Source: Azohydromonas caseinilytica (GTDB taxonomy: Bacteria; Pseudomonadota; Gammaproteobacteria; Burkholderiales; Burkholderiaceae_C). Taken from it: DNA of 64,000 nucleotides. The position numbers and the translations under genes were made by a program. Where the stretch lies: contig NZ_JABBFW010000007.1 of NCBI RefSeq assembly GCF_012927045.1, forward strand, positions 1-64,000, read 5' to 3'. Below the pieces are notes generated by a model. It saw nothing but the letters and a program-made list of their open reading frames with translations. It was not told the origin of the DNA and ran no database searches. This document shows, piece after piece, positions 54,290-63,379 of the stretch (position 1 is its first letter; the number at the start of each line of letters is the position of its first letter).

Positions 54290-54708
54290 ACCCCCCCGTG
54301 CCAACCGGGCACGGGCGCAGGAGCACCGCGAAGCTTGGTGCCACCCCTCGATTTCGACGCAGGGCGCTCGGCCCGGTAGGTGGGGCCAGCGCTTTGGGCT
54401 GCGTGGGCAGCGAAGCCCGGCGTGCCAGGTCCTGGCCGTGCCGAGGTGGCCCGACCGCGCACTGATTGGGCCGTAGCACCACCTGCTCCCTTGACCACTG
54501 GCGGCTGCTTGGCTGTGCCGGGAGGTGAGGCCGGGACTGCGTGCCGAGGCGCTGGTCCGGCCTGACCTGGGCAATTGCGAATGCGCGGCCCGAGACCGCT
54601 GTCGAAGGTGCACTTGCGATGGAACGGCGCTCGGCAGTCCGCGTCGCGTGCAGCGCTCTGTCGCGGGGCAATGGGTGGGCGACTGTCGAACCGGCCTGGT
54701 ACCGGGGT

Positions 54709-54723
54709 GTTGAACGGTTCAAC
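54709..54723. other. parS-like palindrome 3
   Basis: GTTGAACGGTTCAAC with the opposite centre base (G), which marks its orientation as inverted relative to copies 1, 2 and 4. Confidence 0.8.
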
Positions 54724-55063
54724 AGCCGCTCCACCTGCCTGCTGCGCCGGGCTCCACGGCCTGGGACCGGAGTACGGTTGAGCAGACTTCCGGGAAGAGG
54801 TCGGCGTCCCGCGCGTCGCCAGGGCGGCGCATGGTGCCGCCCTGGTGAGAAGGCGCTGCATTCCCTGTGGCCGCTCCGCGAGCCCCGCTCCTGTCCGGGG
54901 TGAGTGCAGCGATGTGCCGTGCCGACTTCAGCCGACAGGCCCTGCTGGTGCGCGTGGGCGACGGGCATCCCTGGTGTGACGCACCCATGTCGAAGCGATG
55001 ATTGGGGCCCGGACGCTCCAGGGCCGTCGTTCCGCCCCGTTTCGTTGTTGTGTGCTTCATGGT

Positions 55064-55078
55064 GTTGAACCGTTCAAC
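55064..55078. other. parS-like palindrome 4
   Basis: GTTGAACCGTTCAAC in otherwise gene-free DNA. Confidence 0.8.
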
Positions 55079-55460
55079 ACGCTGCCGTGGGTGCCGGACC
55101 GGACGGCATGAGTCGGTTGCCGGCCCCGGCCGGGCCCGCCGTGGCCGCGAGAACCGCCGATTCGGCAGGCTGGTCACCATGTCCGGAGGGCTCTTTCAAA
55201 GCCACGGCCTGATGGCGAACGCGGCATCGCCGCGCGCCATGCCGTTCCTCGACCGCAATTCCTTCGCCGCAGAGCGGCGCGAGGCGCCCGGCCTTCGAGC
55301 CGAGAGCATGCCGGACGCCGGTCGGACGATCGGAAGCAGGGCGATGGAATGGACGCTTCACTCGGGATCGCTCAAGCACCGCATGCGACGGGCGCTGCAC
55401 TTCAGCCTGTGGGGCGTGGCTTGCGGGAGTTGCACCCAGGAGCCGCCAATTCCCGTCACT

Positions 55461-55475
55461 GTTGAACGGTTCAAC
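55461..55475. other. parS-like palindrome 5
   Basis: GTTGAACGGTTCAAC, 47 bp before the first iteron-like repeat of the second cluster. Confidence 0.8.
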
Positions 55476-55521
55476 ACCCGTCAAGACCAGCAGGGCGGTC
55501 CGGCAGGCCGGACTTGGGAGC

Positions 55522-56058
55522 TCCTGAACTGTCTCACTTCAAGCATGAGGGTTGCGGGCCCCCGACATACAGCTCGCTCCGCCGGCTCTGGCGTCCATGC
55601 CGCGCACCCGCTCCAAGCCAAAACGGGCACAACGCGCATGGCGGTCGCCGAGGTGCTCCACGGTTGCACCCGATCAACCAGTGAACTCGTCGCCGCCCGC
55701 CTTGCCCTATGCCGACGCGCCGTGACCGCACGCGAACAGCGCGGGTAGGGCGCTAGGCGGGAACCGGAGCTCCAGGGCGTTGAACGGTTCAACACGCGCT
55801 CTCCTCAGCACCGCCTGCTTGCGGCGGGCCTCCCGAAAACTCTCACACACCCGGGCACTGTCCACGCGGCGGTCCGGCCGCACCGACAGCACTGTCAGCG
55901 AAGATCGCGAAGAACGGCCGTCGGGCGCGAAACGGGAGCAGGGCGCTCGGCAGCGACGCAACCAGGAGCGCCTGGAAAAACTCCCGAAAGCTCTCACGTC
56001 CGCATCGGCCCCGGCGTCCGGTGCCATCCTTGCGCTGCGTGCTCCCGGAAACCCTCAC
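55522..56058 (+). repeat. Second cluster of four iteron-like repeats
   Basis: Copies of the origin iteron lie at 55522-55537 (TCCTGAACTGTCTCAC), 55831-55846 (TCCCGAAAACTCTCAC), 55982-55997 (TCCCGAAAGCTCTCAC) and 56043-56058 (TCCCGGAAACCCTCAC), 3.8-4.8 kb from the origin cluster and in the same orientation. Distant iterons typically titrate or handcuff Rep and lower copy number. Confidence 0.75.
55779..55793. other. parS-like palindrome 6
   Basis: GTTGAACGGTTCAAC, preceded by C instead of T. It lies between the first and second iteron-like repeats of the downstream cluster. Confidence 0.8.
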
Positions 56059-56079
56059 GTTCCCGCGCCGTGCCGCGCC

Positions 56080-58227
56080 TCAGCCGCCGCGCCGGCGCAC
56101 CTTGGCCAGCTCGCGCAGCATGAATTGCTGCTCCGGCCGGGTGTAGAGCGAGGTGGTCTTGAGGTCGGCGTGGCCCATGGCGCCCATCAGCGCCACCGGC
56201 AGCACGCCGTCGGCAGCGGCATTGTTGGCGAAGAAATGGCGCAGCCAGTGCGTGGATGCGCCGGCGAAGTCCGAGCCGTCCAGCGGCGGCTCGGCCAGGT
56301 GCGCGCGCTCGCCGGCATGGCGCAGCAGCCGCTTGAGCGACTGGTACAGCGCCGAGGGCTCCAGCGCGCCCCAGCGATCCGCTTGGCGGCGGCCGCGCTC
56401 CAGCGTCGGTACGCCCAGCTGGTCCAATTGCCAACGCGGCACGGCCGCGCGCAGCGCGCCGATGAGCGGGCGGCCGCCAGCGCCGTCCTCCATGCCGACA
56501 TCATCGGTGTCCGTCCGGGCCGTGCCCGAGGGCGTCAACAGCGTGCGCAGCGGCGCACCCGGCTCGTGGCCAATGCCGGCCGCGGCCATGTCGGCCTGGT
56601 GCCGGTCGATCAGCGCCTTGATGTCGTCGTAGATCGGCACGCTGCGCCGGCGGTGGCCCTTGCCCAGCACCTCCAGCATCCACACCGTCTCGCCGTCGAA
56701 CTGCTCGCGCCGCAGGCCCGACAGCCGCGCCGTGGCCAACTCGATCAGGCGCAGCCCGGTGGTGGCGCCCAGTTCCAGCACCAGCCGCAGCCGGCGCAGG
56801 CTGCGCGCCCGCGCGGGCTTGGCGTCCGGGCCGAGGTCCGCCAATCCGCCCGGCGCGCCGGCCTCGCGGTACAGCGCCTCCCAGCACTGCATCAGCCAGC
56901 GCCACTGCGCCTCGTCGAAGCTGCGCCGCACGTCGATGCCCGGCCGCGGCAGCTTCAGATGCGGCGTCACGCCGGCCGCGGCATTGGCGCCCAGGTAGCC
57001 GGCCTTCATCAGCGCGCCCAGCATCGAAGCCACGACGGTGAGCGCATGGCGCTGCGACAGCGCACTCAGCGGCCCGCGGAACGGGCGCCAATGCTCGCTG
57101 GAGCGGCTTTCCTGGCGCGGCTGCAGCCAGTCGCCGGGCGGGTGGGCGATGAAGCCGCGGTAGGCATGCAGATCCTCCTCGGTCACGGAGGACAGCGGCT
57201 TGCGCCGCACGCACAGGCACCACAGGTAGAAGCGCTCGGCCTCGCGCGCGTAGGAGGCGTGCGTGCGCGGCGACATGGCGTAGCGGCGCAGCCAGGCTTC
57301 GATGGCCTGCAGGTCGGTCTGCGCGCCCAGCACGTTGGGCGTGGGCAGCCTGAAGGTGCCATGGCGCCCGTCCAACTCGGGCGGCACGGCCAAGCGCTCC
57401 AGCGGCACGATGCCCAGGCGCCGGTCCTGTACCACGCGCAGCGCGCCTTCGCGCGCCAGGGCCAGCTCTCGCGCCGGGCGCAGCGCCGTCTCGCGCAGCG
57501 GATGTTTCAAATCTGCGGCCAACGGCCGGAGCCATTCCAGCAGCCGCTGCGCGCGCACCGCGCCCAAGCCCGGCACGAGCCGGTGCCAGCGCGCGCCATG
57601 CACGTTGGCGAAGTCCACCAGGTCGCGCAGCGTCAGCAGCCCGGCGCCGTGCAGCGCGGTGGCCAGCGGCGGGTTGAGCCACTGTGCCAGCGTGTCATCC
57701 AGTGCCGGCGGGGCCGACAGCGCCGTCGCAAGGCGGTTCAGCGCCGCCAGTTGCGCCGCGCGCGGCGGCGCAGCGGCCGTGGCCGGTTGCGGCAGTGGCG
57801 TGCCGTCCAGCCCGAACTCGGCGCGGTAGGCCTCCAGCCATTCGGCCTCGCTGCGGTCGTCCGGCTGCAGCTCGCCGGCGGCGCAGCATTGGTTGATCCA
57901 GTCCGCCAGCGTCGGCAGGCCGGCCGTGGCGGCTGTCGATGAGGGTTCGGCCAGCGCCGCAGTGGCTTCCGCGACCAGCCCCTGAGTGCGCGCGGCATGG
58001 GCAATCTGCTGTCGCAGCCGGCGCGTCTGCGCCGTGAAATGGCGCTCGTCGTCCGGCCCGCCGGCGAAGGCCATGTAGCGCTCCCAGGCGCTGCGCAGGT
58101 TCACGCCCTCGGCCAGCGCGCGCAGGAAGCTGAAGTGATGCAGCCGCAACTGCGCATGCGACGCCGCCACTGCCGCGGTACTGCCCGGCGGCCGACCCCG
58201 CGAACGCCCGCGCTCCAGCGTGCTCAT
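56080..58227 (-). CDS. Large tyrosine recombinase/phage-integrase-family protein
   Basis: The 715-residue product has a complete tyrosine-recombinase core: Arg493 (TTGLRLIEL), Lys in GKGHRRRSVP, His660-x-x-Arg663 (THWLRHFF), His686 (MGHADLKTT) and Tyr695 (SLYTRPEQQ). The first 300 residues are an extra N-terminal part resembling the DUF3701-type region that accompanies such integrases in Burkholderiales replicons. ATG 58227 (MSTLERGRSRGRPPGS) was chosen; the upstream extension covers an AT-rich promoter-like patch. Its position beside parS and iterons suggests a role in replicon maintenance, such as dimer resolution, but this is inferred. Confidence 0.9.
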   Translation of the reverse strand: MSTLERGRSRGRPPGSTAAVAASHAQLRLHHFSFLRALAEGVNLRSAWERYMAFAGGPDDERHFTAQTRRLRQQIAHAARTQGLVAEATAALAEPSSTAATAGLPTLADWINQCCAAGELQPDDRSEAEWLEAYRAEFGLDGTPLPQPATAAAPPRAAQLAALNRLATALSAPPALDDTLAQWLNPPLATALHGAGLLTLRDLVDFANVHGARWHRLVPGLGAVRAQRLLEWLRPLAADLKHPLRETALRPARELALAREGALRVVQDRRLGIVPLERLAVPPELDGRHGTFRLPTPNVLGAQTDLQAIEAWLRRYAMSPRTHASYAREAERFYLWCLCVRRKPLSSVTEEDLHAYRGFIAHPPGDWLQPRQESRSSEHWRPFRGPLSALSQRHALTVVASMLGALMKAGYLGANAAAGVTPHLKLPRPGIDVRRSFDEAQWRWLMQCWEALYREAGAPGGLADLGPDAKPARARSLRRLRLVLELGATTGLRLIELATARLSGLRREQFDGETVWMLEVLGKGHRRRSVPIYDDIKALIDRHQADMAAAGIGHEPGAPLRTLLTPSGTARTDTDDVGMEDGAGGRPLIGALRAAVPRWQLDQLGVPTLERGRRQADRWGALEPSALYQSLKRLLRHAGERAHLAEPPLDGSDFAGASTHWLRHFFANNAAADGVLPVALMGAMGHADLKTTSLYTRPEQQFMLRELAKVRRRGG

Positions 58228-58539
58228 GCTCGCCACAAGCCCGCGCAGGCTTGCCCGATGCCATCGAACCGGCGTGGAGGCACCGGCTCGACGCCGCCAC
58301 AACGCTCCGGACGGTGCCGTCCAGCCACAGCTCCTGCCCATAACCTGAATATTTGTGATACCTGCATAACAAGAATTATCAGGGTATGTGCTGCGGGCTG
58401 GTGCAAGACCACCGCACCTCTTCAAGCAAGCCTTGCATTTGCTCTCGCCTGCGGCCCCGGGGCCGGCCCTCCAATCTCAGGGCCGGCTGCCTTGCGGTTG
58501 ACCCGCTGCAGCCGGTGTCTCCAGGCTGGAGGTGTAGCC
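58228..58539. other. 312-bp divergent intergenic region with an AT-rich patch
   Basis: 58340-58385 is notably AT-rich (for example AATATTTGTGATA and AAGAATTATC) and probably holds promoters for the recombinase and the PEP-CTERM gene. No box pair was assigned with confidence. Confidence 0.4.
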
Positions 58540-59655
58540 ATGCAGTGCGTCAGCTGTCTTGTTCGGGCCGCGGTTCTCGCCGCGGCATGGGCCGTATCGA
58601 GCGTGCAGGCCGAAGCGCCGCGCTACCGGGCGGAGGTGATCGGCACCAGCCGCACCGACACCGGGGCTCTGGCGCTGAACAACGAGGGCGTGGTGGCGGG
58701 CCGGCGCCAGTTCGGCAACGGCGAGCCGGGCCACTTCATCTACCGCGACGGCCGCATCGAGCGCCTTCAGGGACTGGACGGATTGGCCGAGCTGCTGGAC
58801 ATCAACGACCGCGGCGAGATCGCCGGGCGGAACTACCTGCCCAATCGCTTCCCGTACGCCATGATCTACCGCGACGGCCGCGGCATCGACATCAGCGCGC
58901 CGCTGGGGTTCTTCGTGGGCGACGCCAACGCCACCGCCATCAACGAGGCGGGCCACGCGGTGGGCTATGCCGGGAGCCGGCTGTTCTTCCACGACGGCCA
59001 GACCACCCGCTACGTCTCGCATCCCGACCTGGACAACCGCGCCATGCTGGTCGCCAGGGACCTCAACGACCAGGACGCGTTTGTCGGCTTCAATGTCTTC
59101 GATGCCCGGGGCGACGATTTCGCCTTCGTCGTGCGGGACGGCCAGCTCACCCGGATTCCCGGCCTGGACGGCGGCTGGGCGCTGCAGGCCCACGCGCTCA
59201 ACAACGCCGGGCAGGTGGTGGGCGCCACCCCGCTGCCGGGCTTCGGCTACCGGCCCTACCTGTACAGCAACGGCGTCACCACCGAACTGGGCAGCCTGCG
59301 CGGCGGGGACCCCCACGAAAACGCCGAGGCGGTGGACATCAACGAGCAGGGCTGGATCGTGGGCGCGTCCTACGCGCCGGACAGCGACGGCATCGGCTTC
59401 CTGTACCAGGATGGCCGCATGCACCGCATCGAGGACCTGGTGACGCCGGCGGCGGCGGCGCGCTGGGACGTGTTCCAGCCCCTGCGCATCAACGACATGG
59501 GCCAGATCCTGGCCTCGGCCGTCGATGCCCGCGGCAAAGTGAGCTACACGCTGCTGCTGTCGCCCGTGCCGGAGCCGGAGGCCTGGGTCGTGGCCCTGGC
59601 CGGCATCGGCCTGGTGGGCGCGGTGGTGCGGCGGCGTCGATATCAGGCGAGTTGA
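58540..59655 (+). CDS. PEP-CTERM-sorted protein with HAF-type repeats
   Basis: The 371-residue product has a signal peptide (about 1-25), several beta repeats of the extracellular HAF type (for example ALNNEGVVAGRR, DINDRGEIAGRN, AINEAGHAVGYA, ALNNAGQVVGAT, DINEQGWIVGAS), and a C-terminal PEP-CTERM tail: VPEPEAW, a hydrophobic helix and RRRRY. It should be processed by an exosortase and sent to the cell surface. GGAGG lies 7 bases before the ATG. No exosortase gene is in the window. Confidence 0.93.
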   Translation: MQCVSCLVRAAVLAAAWAVSSVQAEAPRYRAEVIGTSRTDTGALALNNEGVVAGRRQFGNGEPGHFIYRDGRIERLQGLDGLAELLDINDRGEIAGRNYLPNRFPYAMIYRDGRGIDISAPLGFFVGDANATAINEAGHAVGYAGSRLFFHDGQTTRYVSHPDLDNRAMLVARDLNDQDAFVGFNVFDARGDDFAFVVRDGQLTRIPGLDGGWALQAHALNNAGQVVGATPLPGFGYRPYLYSNGVTTELGSLRGGDPHENAEAVDINEQGWIVGASYAPDSDGIGFLYQDGRMHRIEDLVTPAAAARWDVFQPLRINDMGQILASAVDARGKVSYTLLLSPVPEPEAWVVALAGIGLVGAVVRRRRYQAS

Positions 59656-59717
59656 AGGCGCCGGCAACGATGGCCCGCAGCCCAGCACGGGTGCCGCGCC
59701 GGCCTACCATCCGGGCC

Positions 59718-60080
59718 ATGTCTCCCTTGCTGCGGGCCGCCCTGGCCGAAGTCGAAACGTTTGCCGTCGAGCGCGGCTGGGCGCCGCCGTCGGCCCATAC
59801 CGTCGAGGAGGCCCAGCGCCTGATCGAGGCCACGACCACCGCCTGGCCGGCACCGGCGGTGAGCGTGGAGCCCGACGGCGCGATTGCGCTGGAGTGGGAA
59901 GCCGATGCGCGCGGCTGGCTCAAGCTGAGCGTGCGCGGCCATGGCGAGATCGCGCACGAGGCCGTCATCGAAGGCGACGAGTACGAGCAGACCGAGCCAT
60001 GGCCCGTCACGCCGGACGCCCACGCGCTGCCGGACTGGGCGCATGAGCTGCTGCGCCGGCTCTGGCCCTGCGACGCCTGA
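59718..60080 (+). CDS. Hypothetical protein, 120 residues
   Basis: The frame opens MSPLLRAALAEVETFAVERGW and has VSVEPDGAIALEWEADARGWLKLSVRGHGEI, a small alpha/beta domain, followed by a Trp-rich C-terminus. I do not recognise the family. No clear ribosome-binding site. It lies 62 bp after the PEP-CTERM gene on the same strand and converges with the nitroreductase gene. Confidence 0.7.
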   Translation: MSPLLRAALAEVETFAVERGWAPPSAHTVEEAQRLIEATTTAWPAPAVSVEPDGAIALEWEADARGWLKLSVRGHGEIAHEAVIEGDEYEQTEPWPVTPDAHALPDWAHELLRRLWPCDA

Positions 60081-60104
60081 AGCGCCGCGCCGGGGCACGA
60101 CGCT

Positions 60105-60710
60105 TCAGAGCTCGCTGACGAACTCGTGCGGGCTGGCGCGCGGGCGCATCGGCTTGCGCTGCGTGATGCTGCCCACGCTGACGAAGCACACCGGTTCCTC
60201 GCCGGGCTGCAGCCGGAACAGCTCGCGCAGCCGCGGCGACTGCAGCGACTGGCCGCTGGTCAGCGCCGCGCCGTAGCCCATGGCATGCGCCAGCAGCAGC
60301 AGGTTCTGCAGCGCCGCGCCCATGGACACCATGCGCTCCAGCGCCGGCATGTCCGGCTGTGCGGGGCCGAGCCGGGCGATGGCCAGCATCAGCAGCGGCG
60401 CGCGGTAGGCCTTCTCGCGCGCGTCGGCGCACTGCGCCGGCGTGGCCTGGGCATCGCGGTCGCGCAGCGCGGCTTCGAAGGCGTCGGCCAGCAGGCCGCG
60501 CCGCGCTTGCGGAACGATGACGAAGCGCCAGGGCCGCAGCTCGCCATGGTCCGGCGCCGCGGCCAGGGCCTGCAGCAACTGCTGCAGCTGCTGCGCATCG
60601 GGGCCGGGCTCGGCCAGGCGCTTGGGCAGCACGGTCTGGCGCGAGGCGATCAACGCCTGCGCCATCGCCGCAAGCTCTTCGTCACCGGCAAGAGGGTTGG
60701 AGGCAGGCAT
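60105..60710 (-). CDS. Nitroreductase-family flavoprotein
   Basis: The 201-residue product shows the FMN-binding start motif SRQTV (around Arg24), LRPWRFVIVPQ in the second strand, and GAALQNLLLLAHAMGYGAAL with a Gly-Gln-like tail. It reduces nitro-aromatics, quinones or related substrates with NAD(P)H. ATG 60710 was chosen because it precedes the conserved region closely. No strong ribosome-binding site is seen. It is divergent from the TonB receptor. Confidence 0.9.
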   Translation of the reverse strand: MPASNPLAGDEELAAMAQALIASRQTVLPKRLAEPGPDAQQLQQLLQALAAAPDHGELRPWRFVIVPQARRGLLADAFEAALRDRDAQATPAQCADAREKAYRAPLLMLAIARLGPAQPDMPALERMVSMGAALQNLLLLAHAMGYGAALTSGQSLQSPRLRELFRLQPGEEPVCFVSVGSITQRKPMRPRASPHEFVSEL

Positions 60711-60905
60711 CGGATCGGAACGGCAAGGTGATGGAGGCAGCGCCGCCGCGCGGGGCTGCCGGCACGTGAGAGCCATTGTCACGGATCGGGACAGCAGCGC
60801 GCGCCGCGCGCGGGAAAGCGCCATGTTGTGGCTGCCGCCCGGCGGTGCCTAGAGTGCGCCGTCGAGCACCGCCCCGGATGCGCCTGCAACCAACGCCGTA
60901 TTCCC

Positions 60906-63182
60906 ATGTTCCATTCCATCCACCGGGGCTGGCTGATGCCCTGGCTGCTGCTGCCGGCGCTGGCCGCCGCGCAGGAGTCCCCGCGCGACGAGGCGGTCGA
61001 GGCCCGGGTCGAGGTCATCGGCGCCTCGCCGCTGCCGGGCCAGGCCGTCGATCGCGACGCGCTGCCCTACGCCACCCAGAGCGCCAACCGCGCCCGGCTG
61101 GACGAGGCCCAGGCCGACAACCTGGCCGACTTCATGAGCCGGCGCATGGCCGGCGTGCAGCGCAACGACATCCAGGGCAACCCGTTCCAGGGCGACCTGA
61201 CCTACCGGGGCTTTCGCGCCTCGCCGCTGCTGGGCGCGGGCCAGGGCGTGTCGGTGTTCCTGGACGGCATCCGCGTCAACGAGGCCTTCGGCGACGTGGT
61301 GAGCTGGGACCTGCTGCCCGAGTTCGCGGTCAACACCGCCACGCTGGTGCCGGGTGCCAATCCGGCCTTCGGGTTGAACTCGCTGGGCGGGGCGCTGTCC
61401 TTCACCACGCATTCGGGCTTCACGGCGCCGGGGCTGCGCGCCGAAGTGCTCGGCGGCAGCCACGGCCGCCAGCGCGTGGACGGCTCCTGGGGCGGCAGCA
61501 ACGACGCGGGCTGGCATGGCTACGCCGCCGCCACGGGCTTCGACGAGCGCGGCTGGCGCGACCATTCCGGCAGCACGCTCGGACAGTTTTTCGGCAAGCT
61601 CGGACGCTCGCAAGGCGAGCACAGCTGGGATGCCAGCCTGCTGCTGGCGCGCAGCCGCCTGGTGGGCAACGGCCTGGTGCCGGCCTACACGCTCGATGAG
61701 GACGCCGGCCGCAGCCCCGATCTCTACGCCGCGCGCCGCGCCAGCATCTATACCCACCCGGACATCACCCGCAACCGCCTGGCGCAGCTGGGCCTGCACT
61801 ACAACCGCCAGCTCGGCACGCACACGGAGCTGGAGGCGCTGCTCTACCTGCGCCGCAGCACGCGCGACACCACCACCGGCGACGTGGCCGAGGACGCCGA
61901 GGGCGCGCTCAACGCCGCGCTCAATACCAGCGCCACGCGCCAGCGCGGCTGGGGCGGTGCGCTGGGGCTGTCCGGGCGCCGCGGCGCGCACCAGTGGCAG
62001 CTCGGCCTGCAGCTCGACGCCAGCCGCACGCGCTACCGCCAGCGCGAGCAGGAGGCCTTCTTCACCGCGGACCGCGGCACCGCCCCCGGCGACGAGGCGC
62101 CGGAGCTGGCCGCCGCCGTCGAGGGCAGCGCCACCGCCGTCGGGCTGTACGCCGCCGACACCTGGCGCCTGGCATCGCGCACCCATGTCACGGCCACGCT
62201 GCGCTACAACCGCGCCCGCGTCGCCAACACGCTGACCACGGTGGACGACGACAGCGACGCCGCCAAGGCGCAGCCGCGTGAAGTATTCACTTACCAAAGC
62301 GTCAACCCGGCGCTGGGCCTGACGCACCGGCTGGAGGGCGGGCCGACCCTGTTTGCCAACCTTGCGCGCAACAACCGCGTACCCACCGTGATCGAGCTGG
62401 GCTGCGCCGACCCGGCCAACCCCTGCCGGCTGCCGGCTGGCCTGCAGTCGGACCCCTACCTGAAGCAGGTCGTCTCGCGCACGGTGGAGGCCGGCCTGCG
62501 CTGGCCGCTGCGGCCGCGCACGCGCTTGACCCTGGCGGCCTACCGCACCATCAACCGCGACGACATCCTGTTCAGCAGCGTCAGCGCGACCAGCCAGCTG
62601 GGCTACTTCCGCAACTTCGAGCGCACCCGCCACCAGGGCCTGGATGCCGAGCTGCAGCACGCCCAGGGCCCCGTCACTGTCACTCTGGGTTACAGCTTTC
62701 TGGACGCCACCTACCAGGCCGACGGACTGTTGCGCAGTGGACCACGCAACGTGGCGGTGACGCCGGGCACCCGCATCGCCGCCTTGCCGCGCCACACGCT
62801 CAAGCTGGGCGTGGACTGGCGCGCCCAGCCGGCGCTGACGCTCGGGGCGGACCTGCAGGCGAGCTCGCGCCGCGTCACCGCGGGCAACGAGGACGGGCGC
62901 ATCAGCGACGGCGGCGCCGTGGCCGACCTCAGCCTGCCGGGCCATGCCGTGCTCAACCTGCGCCTGAACTGGCGCGGCGCACAGGCCGGCGACGACACGC
63001 CGGGCTGGGAACTCATGGCGCGGGTCAACAACGTGCTCGATCGCCGTTACGAGAACTTCGCCACCTTGGGCGCTTCGGTGTTCGATGCGCAGGGCCGTTA
63101 CACGGGCAACGAGCAAGCGGCCGTGTTCGTCGCCCCCGGTGCCCCGCGCACGGCCTACCTGGGGTTGCGTTTGCGTTACTGA
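60906..63182 (+). CDS. TonB-dependent outer-membrane receptor
   Basis: The 758-residue product has a signal peptide (MFHSIHRGWLMPWLLLPALAAAQ), a plug domain (NLADFMSRRMAGVQRNDIQG, YRGFRASPLLG, GVSVFLDGIRVNEAFGDVVSW) and a C-terminal beta-barrel that ends LGLRLRY with a terminal aromatic residue. It imports a siderophore or other large substrate with TonB-ExbBD energy. There is no sigma/anti-sigma pair next to it. The substrate cannot be read from the sequence. Confidence 0.93.
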   Translation: MFHSIHRGWLMPWLLLPALAAAQESPRDEAVEARVEVIGASPLPGQAVDRDALPYATQSANRARLDEAQADNLADFMSRRMAGVQRNDIQGNPFQGDLTYRGFRASPLLGAGQGVSVFLDGIRVNEAFGDVVSWDLLPEFAVNTATLVPGANPAFGLNSLGGALSFTTHSGFTAPGLRAEVLGGSHGRQRVDGSWGGSNDAGWHGYAAATGFDERGWRDHSGSTLGQFFGKLGRSQGEHSWDASLLLARSRLVGNGLVPAYTLDEDAGRSPDLYAARRASIYTHPDITRNRLAQLGLHYNRQLGTHTELEALLYLRRSTRDTTTGDVAEDAEGALNAALNTSATRQRGWGGALGLSGRRGAHQWQLGLQLDASRTRYRQREQEAFFTADRGTAPGDEAPELAAAVEGSATAVGLYAADTWRLASRTHVTATLRYNRARVANTLTTVDDDSDAAKAQPREVFTYQSVNPALGLTHRLEGGPTLFANLARNNRVPTVIELGCADPANPCRLPAGLQSDPYLKQVVSRTVEAGLRWPLRPRTRLTLAAYRTINRDDILFSSVSATSQLGYFRNFERTRHQGLDAELQHAQGPVTVTLGYSFLDATYQADGLLRSGPRNVAVTPGTRIAALPRHTLKLGVDWRAQPALTLGADLQASSRRVTAGNEDGRISDGGAVADLSLPGHAVLNLRLNWRGAQAGDDTPGWELMARVNNVLDRRYENFATLGASVFDAQGRYTGNEQAAVFVAPGAPRTAYLGLRLRY

Positions 63183-63290
63183 ATCAGGCGCAGGCCGAGG
63201 GGCCCGTGGCCATGCCTGGCCCGGCGCCGGAAGCGCGGTGCACGCACCAAAGCTTGTAATTCCTACAAGAAGCGGTGCGTGCCGCACAAG

Positions 63291-63310
63291 ACCCAACCGG
63301 CCGGTTGGGT
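63291..63310. promoter_or_regulatory. 20-bp perfect palindrome between convergent genes
   Basis: ACCCAACCGGCCGGTTGGGT is perfectly palindromic. CTTGTA/TACAAG (63253-63269) forms a second hairpin 22 bp upstream. Both lie in the 197-bp gap between the TonB receptor and the converging gene. Bidirectional termination or an operator is possible. Confidence 0.4.
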
Positions 63311-63379
63311 GCACAGCCATGGCGCACGGCTCGCCCCGCGTCAGCCCTCAAGGGCTGACCCGGACACCGAGGACCCCGC

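Larger units (their letters stand above)
54237..56079. other. 1.84-kb gene-free partition/incompatibility region
   Basis: Open frames exist but none shows a protein-like composition, domain or consistent ribosome-binding site. The stretch holds five parS-like palindromes spaced by 318-434 bp and four iteron-like repeats at its right end. It probably acts as the centromere of the replicon and may titrate Rep. Confidence 0.7.

Noticed and set aside
54591-54903. Several overlapping open frames after parB
   Set aside because: All are high-GC chance frames with Arg/Pro/Gly-rich composition and break across parS-like palindromes.
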